Source: Lachnospiraceae bacterium (GTDB lineage: Bacteria; Bacillota; Clostridia; Lachnospirales; Lachnospiraceae). Taken from it: a stretch of DNA of 64,000 bases. The position numbers and the translations under genes are program-made. Below the pieces are notes generated by a model. The model had not been told where the DNA came from. It worked only from the letters and a program-made list of their open reading frames with translations, and made no database searches. Shown here piece by piece: positions 35,773-43,692 of the stretch (within the stretch, counting starts at the first letter, position 1; each line of letters opens with the position of its first letter). The DNA is taken from the NCBI GenBank assembly GCA_014804695.1, contig JAAUZJ010000009.1:21308-85307 (forward strand). Reading direction: 5' to 3'.

Positions 35773-36582
35773 ATGGAAGCATATTCGGATTTTGCAAGAG
35801 TATACGATATTTTTATGGATGAAACACCCTACGCAGAATGGTGTGACTTGATAATTGATCTGTTAAAAAAATATGGCACACATGAAACCATAAGCGATGA
35901 AAACCTTAAGCAGGAGAAAAACACTATTCTTGATTTAGGCTGCGGAACCGGAACGCTGACACAGCTTCTTGCAAGGAAAGGCTACGACATGATAGGAATT
36001 GACAATTCTCAGGAGGTGCTGCAGATAGCGATAGAGAAAAAGGAAAAATCAGACCTCGACATTCTCTACCTTCTGCAGGACATGCGGGAGTTTGAATTGT
36101 ATGGCACAGTCGGGGCAGTTATCAGTGTATGTGACTCACTCAATTATTTGCTGAATGAAGAAGACATCTTAACGACATTCCGACTGGTAAATAATTACCT
36201 TTATCCGGGCGGTCTGTTTATTTTTGATTTTAATACCGTCTATAAATATGAGGTAGTGATCGGTGACGCCACCATCGCTGAAAACCGTGAGGACTGTAGT
36301 TTTATTTGGGAAAACTATTATCATGAAAATGAAGAAATAAATGAGTATGATTTAACACTTTTTGTCAAGAATGATAATGAAGGAACAAATAGTTTCAGCA
36401 GATTCGAAGAAACCCACTACCAACGGGGATACCGCATAGAACAGATAAAGGCTCTGATTGAAACGGCAGGGCTTGAATTTATAACTGCCTTTGATTCCGA
36501 CACCCATGATACTGTTAATCCAGAGAGTGAAAGAATATACGTAGTAGCAAGAGAACATGGAAAAAAGAATACAGCTTTATGA
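35773..36582 (+). CDS. Class I SAM-dependent methyltransferase
   Basis: A 269-residue protein. ILDLGCGTGTLTQLLARKG is the SAM-binding loop and MIGIDNSQEVLQIA the acidic loop after strand 2. DMREFELYGTVGAVISVCDSLNYL fits motif post-II. The start YSDFARVYDIFMDETPYAEW is common in clostridial methyltransferases of unknown substrate. It follows the GH20 gene by 16 bases. Confidence 0.88.
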   Translation: MEAYSDFARVYDIFMDETPYAEWCDLIIDLLKKYGTHETISDENLKQEKNTILDLGCGTGTLTQLLARKGYDMIGIDNSQEVLQIAIEKKEKSDLDILYLLQDMREFELYGTVGAVISVCDSLNYLLNEEDILTTFRLVNNYLYPGGLFIFDFNTVYKYEVVIGDATIAENREDCSFIWENYYHENEEINEYDLTLFVKNDNEGTNSFSRFEETHYQRGYRIEQIKALIETAGLEFITAFDSDTHDTVNPESERIYVVAREHGKKNTAL

Positions 36583-36652
36583 TATAAACTTAGAATAGCA
36601 AGCACCATATATATAGCACATAACAATAGAACATAAAAGAAGAAAGAACGCT

Positions 36653-36801
36653 GGTTAATTGCAAAAGCCAAATTCAACAGCCCAGAACTTGGACAATATA
36701 AATAAAAAAGGGGCGACCTTCGCTCCCGCGGTTCGAGCCCCTTTTTTATTTATATTGCCCAAGTTCGTCCCCCTTGAATCCCCTCCCTTTTGCAATCAAC
36801 C
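36653..36801 (-). repeat. Nested hairpin element B
   Basis: Outer arms GGTTAATTGCAAAAG and CTTTTGCAATCAACC are inverse apart from one indel-like difference. The inner hairpin spans 36685-36766 with arms starting GAACTTGGACAATATAAA. The conserved core is on the minus strand. The one imperfect arm pair is A-C on + but T-G on minus, which favours the minus strand as RNA. It lies upstream of hslO. Confidence 0.85.
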
Positions 36802-36820
36802 AACCAAAGAGGAACAAGCA

Positions 36821-37687
36821 ATGTCAGACTATTTAATCAGAGCAACCGCTGCCAATGCCCAAATCCGTGCCTTTGCACTCACATCACGTGATTTAGTGGA
36901 AACTGCAAGAAGCCGTCATAATTTAAGCCCGGTTGTCACAGCCGCGCTTGGTAGACTTATGACTGGCGCCGTTATGATGGGCAGTATGTTAAAAGGTGAA
37001 AAGGATATATTGACTCTACAAGTCAATGGAGACGGACCGGTAGGCGCACTTACCGTAACTGCAGATTCAGCGGGCAATGTGAAAGGTTATGCCAATGCAC
37101 CGCAGGCTATGATGCCGCCAAATGCAAACGGCAAGCTGGATGTGGGTGGCGTGATAGGAAACGGCTATCTCACGGTAATAAAAGATATGGGTATGAAGGA
37201 ACCGTATTCTTCGCAGGTTGCATTGCAGAGCGGAGAGATTGGTGACGATCTGACCTATTATTTTGCCGCTTCGGAGCAGGTGCCTTCCTGTGTGGCGCTT
37301 GGCGTGCTGATGGAGAAAAATAATACAGTAAAGCAGGCGGGCGGCTTTATCATTCAATTAATGCCTTTTGCTCAGGAAGAAGTTATTAAAAAACTCGAGG
37401 AAAAAATATCAACTATTGCTTCCGTAACAAGTATGCTCGATGAGGGCAATACGCCCGAACAGATTCTCGAGCTTGTGCTGGGTGATATGGAGCTTGAGAT
37501 TACAGGGAAGATGCCGGTGCAGTTTAAGTGCAACTGTACTAAGGAAAGAGTGGAAAAAGTGCTTCTTAGTTTAGGTAAAAAGGAACTTGAGGAGATGATT
37601 GCAGAGGGTGAAGAAGTGAAGCTGCACTGTCATTTCTGCAATAAGGATTATGGGTTTACGGTAGAGGAATTAAAAGCGTTGATATAA
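36821..37687 (+). CDS. hslO: Redox-regulated chaperone Hsp33
   Basis: A 288-residue chaperone activated by oxidative unfolding. The N-terminal domain begins MSDYLIRATAANAQIRAFA. The C-terminal zinc centre has the two pairs FKCNCTKERV and LHCHFCNKDY (CxC and CxxC). The tracked ORF starts 54 codons too early, inside hairpin element B; the ATG at 36821 after GAGG restores the normal length. Confidence 0.94.
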   Translation: MSDYLIRATAANAQIRAFALTSRDLVETARSRHNLSPVVTAALGRLMTGAVMMGSMLKGEKDILTLQVNGDGPVGALTVTADSAGNVKGYANAPQAMMPPNANGKLDVGGVIGNGYLTVIKDMGMKEPYSSQVALQSGEIGDDLTYYFAASEQVPSCVALGVLMEKNNTVKQAGGFIIQLMPFAQEEVIKKLEEKISTIASVTSMLDEGNTPEQILELVLGDMELEITGKMPVQFKCNCTKERVEKVLLSLGKKELEEMIAEGEEVKLHCHFCNKDYGFTVEELKALI

Positions 37688-37688
37688 A

Positions 37689-37740
37689 TGACACTAATGT
37701 CATTTACGGTGATACATATGTCATATGATTACATATGTCA
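37689..37740. promoter_or_regulatory. Cluster of TGACA-type half sites upstream of the NAD synthetase gene
   Basis: An exact TGACA-CTAA-TGTCA (37689-37702) starts two bases after the hslO stop. A one-mismatch copy, TGATA-CATA-TGTCA, is at 37710-37723, and a weaker half site ending CATATGTCA at 37732-37740. This is the only clustered intergenic occurrence. A regulatory role is inferred. Confidence 0.55.
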
Positions 37741-37768
37741 TAAGATATGGAAAGGCAAGGATATTTAT

Positions 37769-39679
37769 ATGAAACATGGATTTGTAAAAGTTGCGGCGGT
37801 GACGCCTAAAATAAAAGTGGCTGATCCTGCTTATAATGCTCGCCAGATTTGCGCCTGCATGGAAGCAGCAGTGGAAAAGGGAGCTAAGATTATTGTTTTT
37901 CCCGAGTTGTGTCTGACAGGTTATACTTGCGGCGATTTGTTTTTGCAGGAGTTGCTTATGCGTGGGGCGAAGGATGCGCTTAAAAATATTGCCACTGAGA
38001 CGCAGGGCAGCGATGCGCTGGTTTTTGTCGGACTGCCTATGGAAAAAGACCATAAACTTTATAATGTGGCGGCAGTTCTTCAGGACGGAGCAGTGCTTGC
38101 GTTAATTCCTAAACGTTTTATTCCGGCATATGCGGAGTTTTACGAGGCAAGGCATTTTGAACCGGGAAATGGCATGGCGGAAACCTACATGTGGGATGAT
38201 GAGGAAATTCCTTTTGGCACCGATATTTTGTTTGAAGCGGACAGTATGAAAGACTTAGTGGTAGGATGTGAAATATGCGAAGATTTGTGGGCTCCGCAAT
38301 CTCCGAATATATCTCATGCGCTTGAGGGCGCCAGTGTGATCGTGAATCTTTCTGCTTCTAATGAGACAGTTGGAAAGGACACTTACAGGGAGCTTTTGGT
38401 TAAGTCAGCAAGCGCCAAGTTGATCTGCGCTTATATTTATACTTCTGCCGGAGAAGGAGAATCCACGCAGGATCTGGTCTTTGGCGGGCATAACATTATT
38501 GCGGAAAACGGCAATGTTCTTGCGCAGGCAAAGCGTTTTGAGGTAGAGACGGTTTATGCGGATATTGATATTCACAGACTTAACCATGAACGGCGCAGAA
38601 TGTCAACATATGGTAAGACAGAAGAAGGGGATTATCTGATAGTTCCTTTTCATATGGAAGAAGAAGATACAAACCTCGAGAGAACGTTCGAGCCACAACC
38701 ATTTGTACCGTCTAAGAAGGATGAGAGAGATAAGCGATGCGATGAAATTCTTTCAATTCAATCTTTCGGTTTAAAAAAGCGTCTTGAGCATACCGGTTCT
38801 AAATCGGCAGTTATAGGCATTTCAGGCGGGTTGGACTCTACGCTTGCGCTGCTTGTAACGGTGCGTGCTTTTGATATGCTTGGAATAGATCGGGAAAAAA
38901 TAATATCTGTCACAATGCCCTGCTTCGGAACAACCGACAGGACGTATGACAATGCCTGCAAACTGACGAAGGAGCTTGGAGCAAGACTTAAGGAAGTGGA
39001 TATAAAAGAATCCGTAAGTGTGCATTTTCGTGATATAGATCAGGATATGAATAATCATGATGTGACCTATGAAAACGGACAGGCAAGGGAGCGTACACAG
39101 GTTTTGATGGATATTGCAAACAGTACGGGCGGTATGGTGATAGGAACTGGAGATATGTCGGAACTTGCGCTTGGCTGGGCGACATATAACGGTGACCATA
39201 TGTCTATGTATGGAGTGAACTGCGGAGTGCCTAAAACCCTTGTGCGCCATCTTGTGCGTTATTATGCGGATACCTGCGGTAACCAAAAGCTGTCCGAAAT
39301 TTTACTGGATATACTTGACACACCTGTCAGTCCGGAGCTTCTTCCGCCTGTAGATGGGGTTATTTCACAAAAAACAGAGAATTTGGTCGGCCCTTACGAG
39401 TTGCATGATTTTTTCCTATATTACATGCTAAGGTGCGGCTTTGAGCCTTCCAAAATTTATCGTATTGCGAAGCTGTCCTTTGCAGGGCAGTATACGGACG
39501 AAGTGATTCTTAAGTGGTTGAAAACATTTTACCATAGATTTTTTACACAGCAATTCAAACGCTCATGTCTGCCGGATGGGCCTAAGGTCGGAAGTGTTGC
39601 GCTTTCGCCGAGGGGGGACTGGAGGATGCCGTCGGATGCAAGTAGTGCGTTGTGGCTTGGAGAGTTAGAGGAACTGTAA
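37769..39679 (+). CDS. nadE: Glutamine-dependent NAD+ synthetase
   Basis: A 636-residue two-domain enzyme. The N-terminal nitrilase-type amidase (FPELCLTGYTCGDLF with Glu, LIPKRFIPAYAEFYEARHF with Lys, VVGCEICEDLWAP with Cys) frees ammonia from glutamine. The C-terminal synthetase has the PP-loop GISGGLDSTLALL and uses ATP to make NAD+ from nicotinate adenine dinucleotide. The ATG at 37769 after AAGG is chosen; the tracked extension runs through the TGACA cluster. Confidence 0.94.
   Translation: MKHGFVKVAAVTPKIKVADPAYNARQICACMEAAVEKGAKIIVFPELCLTGYTCGDLFLQELLMRGAKDALKNIATETQGSDALVFVGLPMEKDHKLYNVAAVLQDGAVLALIPKRFIPAYAEFYEARHFEPGNGMAETYMWDDEEIPFGTDILFEADSMKDLVVGCEICEDLWAPQSPNISHALEGASVIVNLSASNETVGKDTYRELLVKSASAKLICAYIYTSAGEGESTQDLVFGGHNIIAENGNVLAQAKRFEVETVYADIDIHRLNHERRRMSTYGKTEEGDYLIVPFHMEEEDTNLERTFEPQPFVPSKKDERDKRCDEILSIQSFGLKKRLEHTGSKSAVIGISGGLDSTLALLVTVRAFDMLGIDREKIISVTMPCFGTTDRTYDNACKLTKELGARLKEVDIKESVSVHFRDIDQDMNNHDVTYENGQARERTQVLMDIANSTGGMVIGTGDMSELALGWATYNGDHMSMYGVNCGVPKTLVRHLVRYYADTCGNQKLSEILLDILDTPVSPELLPPVDGVISQKTENLVGPYELHDFFLYYMLRCGFEPSKIYRIAKLSFAGQYTDEVILKWLKTFYHRFFTQQFKRSCLPDGPKVGSVALSPRGDWRMPSDASSALWLGELEEL
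39315..39328. repeat. TGACA-N4-TGTCA palindrome
   Basis: Spacer CACC, inside nadE, read as D-T-P-V. Confidence 0.8.
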
Positions 39680-39711
39680 ATGCTGCATACGGACAATGAG
39701 TGAGTGCAAGG

Positions 39712-39826
39712 CTGTGTTCAAGAAGGACTGTGCTCAAGAAGGACGAACGCAGGCAATATAAACAAAAACGAGGCTCGAACCGCGGGAGCGAAGGTCGCCT
39801 CGTTTTTGTTTATATTGTCTGCGTTC
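39712..39826 (+). repeat. Nested hairpin element C with a short tandem repeat
   Basis: The hairpin at 39745-39826 has arms GAACGCAGGCAATATAAAC and its inverse with one G-T pair; the core is on the + strand. The inner stem is GAGGC/GCCTC where other copies have GGGGC/GCCCC, a compensatory change. A 16-bp tandem repeat (CTGTGTTCAAGAAGGA, then CTGTGCTCAAGAAGGA) precedes it. It lies between convergent genes. Confidence 0.85.
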
Positions 39827-39830
39827 TGTA

Positions 39831-40337
39831 TCATTGAACAGCATCTGAAGCACCATCATTTGACTGTTCTGTATCCGCATCCGTTTCTGGTTTAACAGCT
39901 TTTTCCAGTGATGAGTTAATTGCATTTAGCAGCACCATAGAGGTGTATTTGCTGTCGTCAGGATATGTAACGTTTTCAATGCTTTGATTCGTAATGATCT
40001 GCTGTGCAAGTTCTTCAAAGGAAGGCTGTATCAGAGGATACATGGTTGTAATAGCTTCGTCTAGGTTTACCAGACGGATGGAATTGATGTTGTTTTCGTC
40101 AACAGTAACCTCTATTTCCACTATGTTGTCATTCAAGATCAAAGAGGTCGTGTATACACCGGGAATATAGCTGTTGGTACTCATCTGAGTCATATTAGAA
40201 ACAGCGGCTGCATCCTCGTTTTTGGGCAAAAACATAATGATTAGCAGGACTATAAACAGGATGCCAAGCACAGCAAAAATTCCCGTATATATTAATTCTT
40301 TTACATGAAGCACAACAATTTTGGTTTTAGAACTCAT
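39831..40337 (-). CDS. Membrane-anchored protein with an FMN-binding-like domain
   Basis: A 168-residue protein with one membrane segment (IFAVLGILFIVLLIIMFL) and an outside domain. IPGVYTTSLILNDNIVEIEVTVDENNINSIRLVNLDEA, followed by a TSMVLLNAINSSL tail, has the layout of FMN_bind domains such as those of RnfG/NqrC. The usual SGAT motif for covalent FMN is not present (YPDDSKYTS instead), so flavin attachment is doubtful. The last 25 residues are acidic and disordered. Confidence 0.65.
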   Translation of the reverse strand: MSSKTKIVVLHVKELIYTGIFAVLGILFIVLLIIMFLPKNEDAAAVSNMTQMSTNSYIPGVYTTSLILNDNIVEIEVTVDENNINSIRLVNLDEAITTMYPLIQPSFEELAQQIITNQSIENVTYPDDSKYTSMVLLNAINSSLEKAVKPETDADTEQSNDGASDAVQ

Positions 40338-40540
40338 AAAATATCCTCATAGAAAATCTTTTTATTAGTTTATGAGACAGGAAACCGGATTATGACTTGT
40401 CAGTGGATTTTATTGACAAAACCATTTTAGGAGTGGTATTCTGTAACAGAACAAAGGCGTTCATATCTTTCGGTCTGCTATGATAAAAATGGCATGGCGT
40501 TAGATTTGGAGGCTTTTTTTGTATGGTACAATGGAATAAG

Positions 40541-40681
40541 CGATTGCGAAACTAATTATCCAGAGTCACGAACTTAGATAATATAAATAAAGATCGGGGT
40601 TCGACCGCAGGAGCGAACTCACCCCTTATTTTTATTTATATTATCTAAGTTCTGGGTATTGTAAAGCGGTTTCGCAATTGA
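40541..40681 (+). repeat. Nested hairpin element D, diverged core
   Basis: Outer arms GCGATTGCGAAAC and GTTTCGCAATTG enclose a hairpin at 40571-40653 whose outer stem (GAACTTAGATAATATAAATA) is perfect. The core is a variant: GGGGTTCGACCGCAGGAGCGAA. It is the only copy between divergent genes, directly upstream of glnA. The rest of the 377-base gap (40338-40714) holds a possible extended -10, TATGGTACAAT, at 40523-40533. Confidence 0.82.
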
Positions 40682-40714
40682 CAAAATAAGCATAAAGCAG
40701 AAAGGACATTAAAA

Positions 40715-42049
40715 ATGAGAAAGAATTATACCAAAAATGACATCATGAGTCTTGTGCAGGAAGAGGATGTGGAATTTATACGTTTACAGTTTACCGATAT
40801 TTTCGGGAACCTGAAAAATGTGGCGGTTACGGTGAGCCAGCTGGAAAAGGCACTGGACGGCGAGTGTATGTTTGACGGTTCTTCTATAGAAGGTTTTGCA
40901 AGAATTGAGGAGTCGGATATGTATCTGCATCCAGATTTCAGTACGCTGGAAATTTTCCCATGGAGGCCGCAGCAGGGCAAAGTTGCAAGATTCATTTGCG
41001 ATGTATACCGTCCGGATGGAACTCCGTTTGAAGGAGACCCACGTTATATTTTAAAGCGTGCTATTAAAGAAGCTGAGAATTTGGGCTACGTTTTTGAGGT
41101 GGGGCCGGAGTGTGAATTTTTCTTATTTAATACGGATGAAAATGCAATGCCCACAACAAATACGCATGAACAGGCGGGATATTTTGATTTGGGGCCTGTA
41201 GATTTCGGAGAAAATGCAAGGCGTGATATGGTTTTGACGTTGGAAGAAATGGGCTTTGTCATCGAAGCATCCCATCATGAGGTGGCGCCTGCGCAGCATG
41301 AGATTGACTTTCGATATGATGAAGCACTGGCTACGGCTGACAATATTATGACTTTTAAATTGGCTGTAAAGACGATTGCCAAAAGGCATGGGCTGCATGC
41401 AACCTTTATGCCCAAACCCAAATACGGAGTGAACGGCTCCGGCATGCATATAAATATGTCTTTATCCAAGGACGGAAAAAATATTTTTGCAGACAAGAAC
41501 GACAAGAATGGGTTGAGTAAGGAAGCATATTATTTTATTGGCGGTATTATGAAGCATATGAAGGGCATGACTGCAATTACTAATCCGCTTGTAAATTCTT
41601 ATAAAAGATTGGTTCCGGGCTTCGAGGCTCCGGTGCATATTGCATGGAGTGTAACAAATAGGAGTCCCTTGATCAGAATTCCGGCGTCTCATGGCATAGG
41701 CACCAGAATAGAGCTTCGCAGCCCTGATCCATCAGCTAATCCTTATCTTGCGCTTGCTGTCTGCCTAAGAGCCGGTCTGGACGGAATAGTAAATAAAATT
41801 ATGCCGCCGGCCAGTGTAGATTGCAATATTTTTGAAATGAGCGACGCCCAGAAGAAAGAAAACGGCATAGAAGAAATTCCGGGGACTCTTATTGAAGCAA
41901 TTTATGATATGGAAAAAGATGATTTAGTCAGGGAGGTACTTGGAGAGCATACCTATACAAAATATATCGCTGCCAAAAAAGCCGAATGGTATCGCTATCG
42001 TTCACAGGTAACTGACTGGGAGATTAACGAATACCTGAACAAATTTTAA
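40715..42049 (+). CDS. glnA: Glutamine synthetase type I
   Basis: A 444-residue GSI enzyme that joins ammonia to glutamate with ATP. The N-terminal domain has [19 protein letters not shown]-like residues ([13 protein letters not shown]), then [10 protein letters not shown], the [14 protein letters not shown] metal and ammonium site, and [17 protein letters not shown]. The short length without the adenylylation segment fits the GSI-alpha type of Firmicutes. An ANTAR-domain gene follows, a known clostridial arrangement for antitermination control. Confidence 0.95.
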   Translation: MRKNYTKNDIMSLVQEEDVEFIRLQFTDIFGNLKNVAVTVSQLEKALDGECMFDGSSIEGFARIEESDMYLHPDFSTLEIFPWRPQQGKVARFICDVYRPDGTPFEGDPRYILKRAIKEAENLGYVFEVGPECEFFLFNTDENAMPTTNTHEQAGYFDLGPVDFGENARRDMVLTLEEMGFVIEASHHEVAPAQHEIDFRYDEALATADNIMTFKLAVKTIAKRHGLHATFMPKPKYGVNGSGMHINMSLSKDGKNIFADKNDKNGLSKEAYYFIGGIMKHMKGMTAITNPLVNSYKRLVPGFEAPVHIAWSVTNRSPLIRIPASHGIGTRIELRSPDPSANPYLALAVCLRAGLDGIVNKIMPPASVDCNIFEMSDAQKKENGIEEIPGTLIEAIYDMEKDDLVREVLGEHTYTKYIAAKKAEWYRYRSQVTDWEINEYLNKF

Positions 42050-42151
42050 TATGCATAACTCAATAGGTATTATACCAATTGTGAAGATAAAATTATGTGA
42101 TTAACTTTTTTAATTGCATAAAAGATAAATTTGGAGTAAGGAGGTGGACGT

Positions 42152-42700
42152 GTGGTCAATATAATTGTAGCCTTGCCCAAGACAGAGGATGCCAGAGGTA
42201 TTCGCAGTGTTTTGCAAAAAAACGGCTTTGGCGTGACGGCAGTATGCACAACCGGAGCGCAGGTTTTAAGCCAGATTGATGATTTAAGTGACGGAATAAT
42301 TATATGCGGTTACAAATTTATGGATATGATGTACTCAGGATTACACGAACTCCTTCCTGATGGTTTCGAGATGTTACTTATGGTTTCGGGCAACGTGATG
42401 CTGGATTGCCAGGGGAACAATATTGTCTGCCTTGTGAAGCCTTTTAAAGTACATGATTTGGTCAACACAGTTTCCATGATGAGTCAGGCAATTTTGCGAA
42501 AAAGAAAAAAGGCAAAGCAGCAGCCCAGGGTGCGCAGTGAGAAAGAAATTGCGCTGATCAAGGAAGCAAAACAGCTTTTGGTAACCAGGAATAATATGAC
42601 TGAGGAAGAAGCTCATAGATATATTCAGAAGTGCAGCATGGATAGCGGGACTAATATGGTGGAGACGGCTCAGATGGTGCTGTCGATGATGAAAGAATAA
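42152..42700 (+). CDS. Receiver-like regulator with C-terminal ANTAR RNA-binding domain
   Basis: A 182-residue protein starting at a GTG behind AAGGAGG. The N-terminal part resembles a response-regulator receiver, but the usual phosphorylation Asp is not clear. The C-terminus IALIKEAKQLLVTRNNMTEEEAHRYIQKCSMDSGTNMVETAQMV is an ANTAR domain, which binds paired hexaloop hairpins in leader RNA to prevent termination. Its place behind glnA suggests nitrogen control, as reported for NitR-like proteins in clostridia. Confidence 0.85.
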   Translation: MVNIIVALPKTEDARGIRSVLQKNGFGVTAVCTTGAQVLSQIDDLSDGIIICGYKFMDMMYSGLHELLPDGFEMLLMVSGNVMLDCQGNNIVCLVKPFKVHDLVNTVSMMSQAILRKRKKAKQQPRVRSEKEIALIKEAKQLLVTRNNMTEEEAHRYIQKCSMDSGTNMVETAQMVLSMMKE

Positions 42701-42790
42701 TAACTCTGTAAATTTGTATGCAAATGTATTGAATCTGCAATGATTTAGCATTATAATAAAGAAAAACTAAACTAAAAGGAGATGCGAATC

Positions 42791-43078
42791 ATGGCTAGTA
42801 CGATTCAAGTAAGAGTGGATGATGATTTAAAAGCAAAATCAGATTCTTTATTCAGGGATCTGGGAACTGATACGACAACTGCTATAAGAATGTTTTTGAC
42901 ACAGGCTGTAGCTGCAAATGGATTTCCTTTTGAAATTAAGAGACATACAGAGTCTAATCCATATACACCGATGAGCGAGGAAGATATGCTTGAAAAGTTG
43001 AGAAACTCCAGAGAACAGGGAAATTACAGAGGTGCTGACGAGGTGGTTTCTGATATGAGGTTAAAGTATGGATTATAA
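42791..43078 (+). CDS. RelB/DinJ-family antitoxin
   Basis: A 95-residue protein. MASTIQVRVDDDLKAKSDSLFRDLGTDTTTAIRMFLTQAVAANGFPFEI is the ribbon-helix-helix of RelB/DinJ antitoxins, followed by a toxin-binding tail. The ATG at 42791 after AAGGAG is chosen over the tracked one. The partner toxin gene overlaps its 3' end but is broken, so this antitoxin is probably an orphan. Confidence 0.88.
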   Translation: MASTIQVRVDDDLKAKSDSLFRDLGTDTTTAIRMFLTQAVAANGFPFEIKRHTESNPYTPMSEEDMLEKLRNSREQGNYRGADEVVSDMRLKYGL

Positions 43079-43288
43079 GGTTGTATTTTTGGAGCAACGA
43101 AAATAAGATTATCTCAATCTGCCGATAGTCTGAAACTTTGTGATAACTTAAAGCTAAAAGAATTTGGTTACAGACGAATCAACTTTTTATCACATCGATA
43201 CTTTATACTGTATCGGATAGAAGACAATACGGTTTTTATTGATAACATCTTTCATGAATTACAAGATTTCGAAAATAAAATGAATTAG
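43068..43288 (+). pseudogene. Broken ParE/RelE-type toxin gene
   Basis: An ATG at 43068, overlapping the antitoxin stop, opens MDYKVVFLEQRK and then meets TAA. In another frame, from about 43096, the sequence continues LKLKEFGYRRINFLSHRYFILYRIEDNTVFIDNIFHELQDFEN to a TAG at 43286. That is the C-terminal half of a RelE/ParE toxin. A frameshift and loss of some 30-40 codons of the middle explain the break. Confidence 0.8.
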
Positions 43289-43301
43289 TTTATTGTTGAA
43301 A

Positions 43302-43326
43302 AGCGAGCCAGAGATGGCTCGTTTTT
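43302..43326 (+). terminator. Rho-independent terminator after the toxin remnant
   Basis: CGAGCCA-GAGA-TGGCTCG followed by TTTTT. Confidence 0.85.
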
Positions 43327-43336
43327 CATATGCTTT

Positions 43337-43392
43337 GCATCATCAGACAAAATGATGCAAATTTGATGCAAAAATGATGTGGTTTTGATGCA
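43337..43392. promoter_or_regulatory. Four TGATGCA-type direct repeats at exact 11-bp spacing
   Basis: TGATGCA begins at 43353, 43364 and 43386, and TGATGTG at 43375, all 11 bp apart with AT-rich four-base spacers. An inverted TGCATCA is at 43337. OmpR/PhoB-type regulators bind such 7+4 bp direct repeats. The site is upstream of a small membrane protein and a deacetylase lipoprotein. Confidence 0.6.
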
Positions 43393-43476
43393 CGAAAAAT
43401 GTATTATCTTTTCATAAGAAGAAAATAATTGCGGATAATAACAAGATAAGATTCAGATGAAAGGATGAAAGATATT

Positions 43477-43629
43477 ATGCAGATGATAGATATGTACATT
43501 GATGCGGAAGAAAAAAGTAAGGGTAAGAGGCTTGCGAAGATAGGTAAAACGGTGACTTTTGTATTGTGGGTACTGATGATCGTAATAGCGGTGTTCCTGA
43601 CTTCCAGGTCGGTTGTTGTTATAAATTAG
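43477..43629 (+). CDS. Small single-pass membrane protein
   Basis: This 50-residue frame is too short for the ORF track. It starts MQMIDMYIDAEEKSKGKRLAK and has one membrane segment (VTFVLWVLMIVIAVFLT) with a short tail. AAAGGATG lies upstream; an in-frame ATG at 43465 is an alternative start. The charged N-terminal half is probably cytoplasmic. Function unknown. An eight-codon frame with its own AAAGGAA site (43648-43674) follows and might be a leader peptide for the next gene. Confidence 0.55.
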   Translation: MQMIDMYIDAEEKSKGKRLAKIGKTVTFVLWVLMIVIAVFLTSRSVVVIN

Positions 43630-43692
43630 GATAAAGGAAATATTGATATGAAAAAAGAAATAGTAAGCCGCTAATCAAAAGGAGAAAAACTT

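Noticed and set aside
36659-36820. The 54-codon N-terminal extension of hslO in the ORF track
   Set aside because: It is encoded by hairpin element B; the ATG at 36821 has a ribosome site and gives the normal Hsp33 start.
37688-37768. The 27-codon extension of nadE
   Set aside because: It covers the palindrome cluster, lacks similarity to NadE, and a better start with AAGG follows at 37769.
43321-43392. A CRISPR array or plasmid iteron at the TGATGCA repeats
   Set aside because: The units are 7 bp with 4-bp spacers and only four copies, and no cas or replication gene is near; a regulator site fits better.
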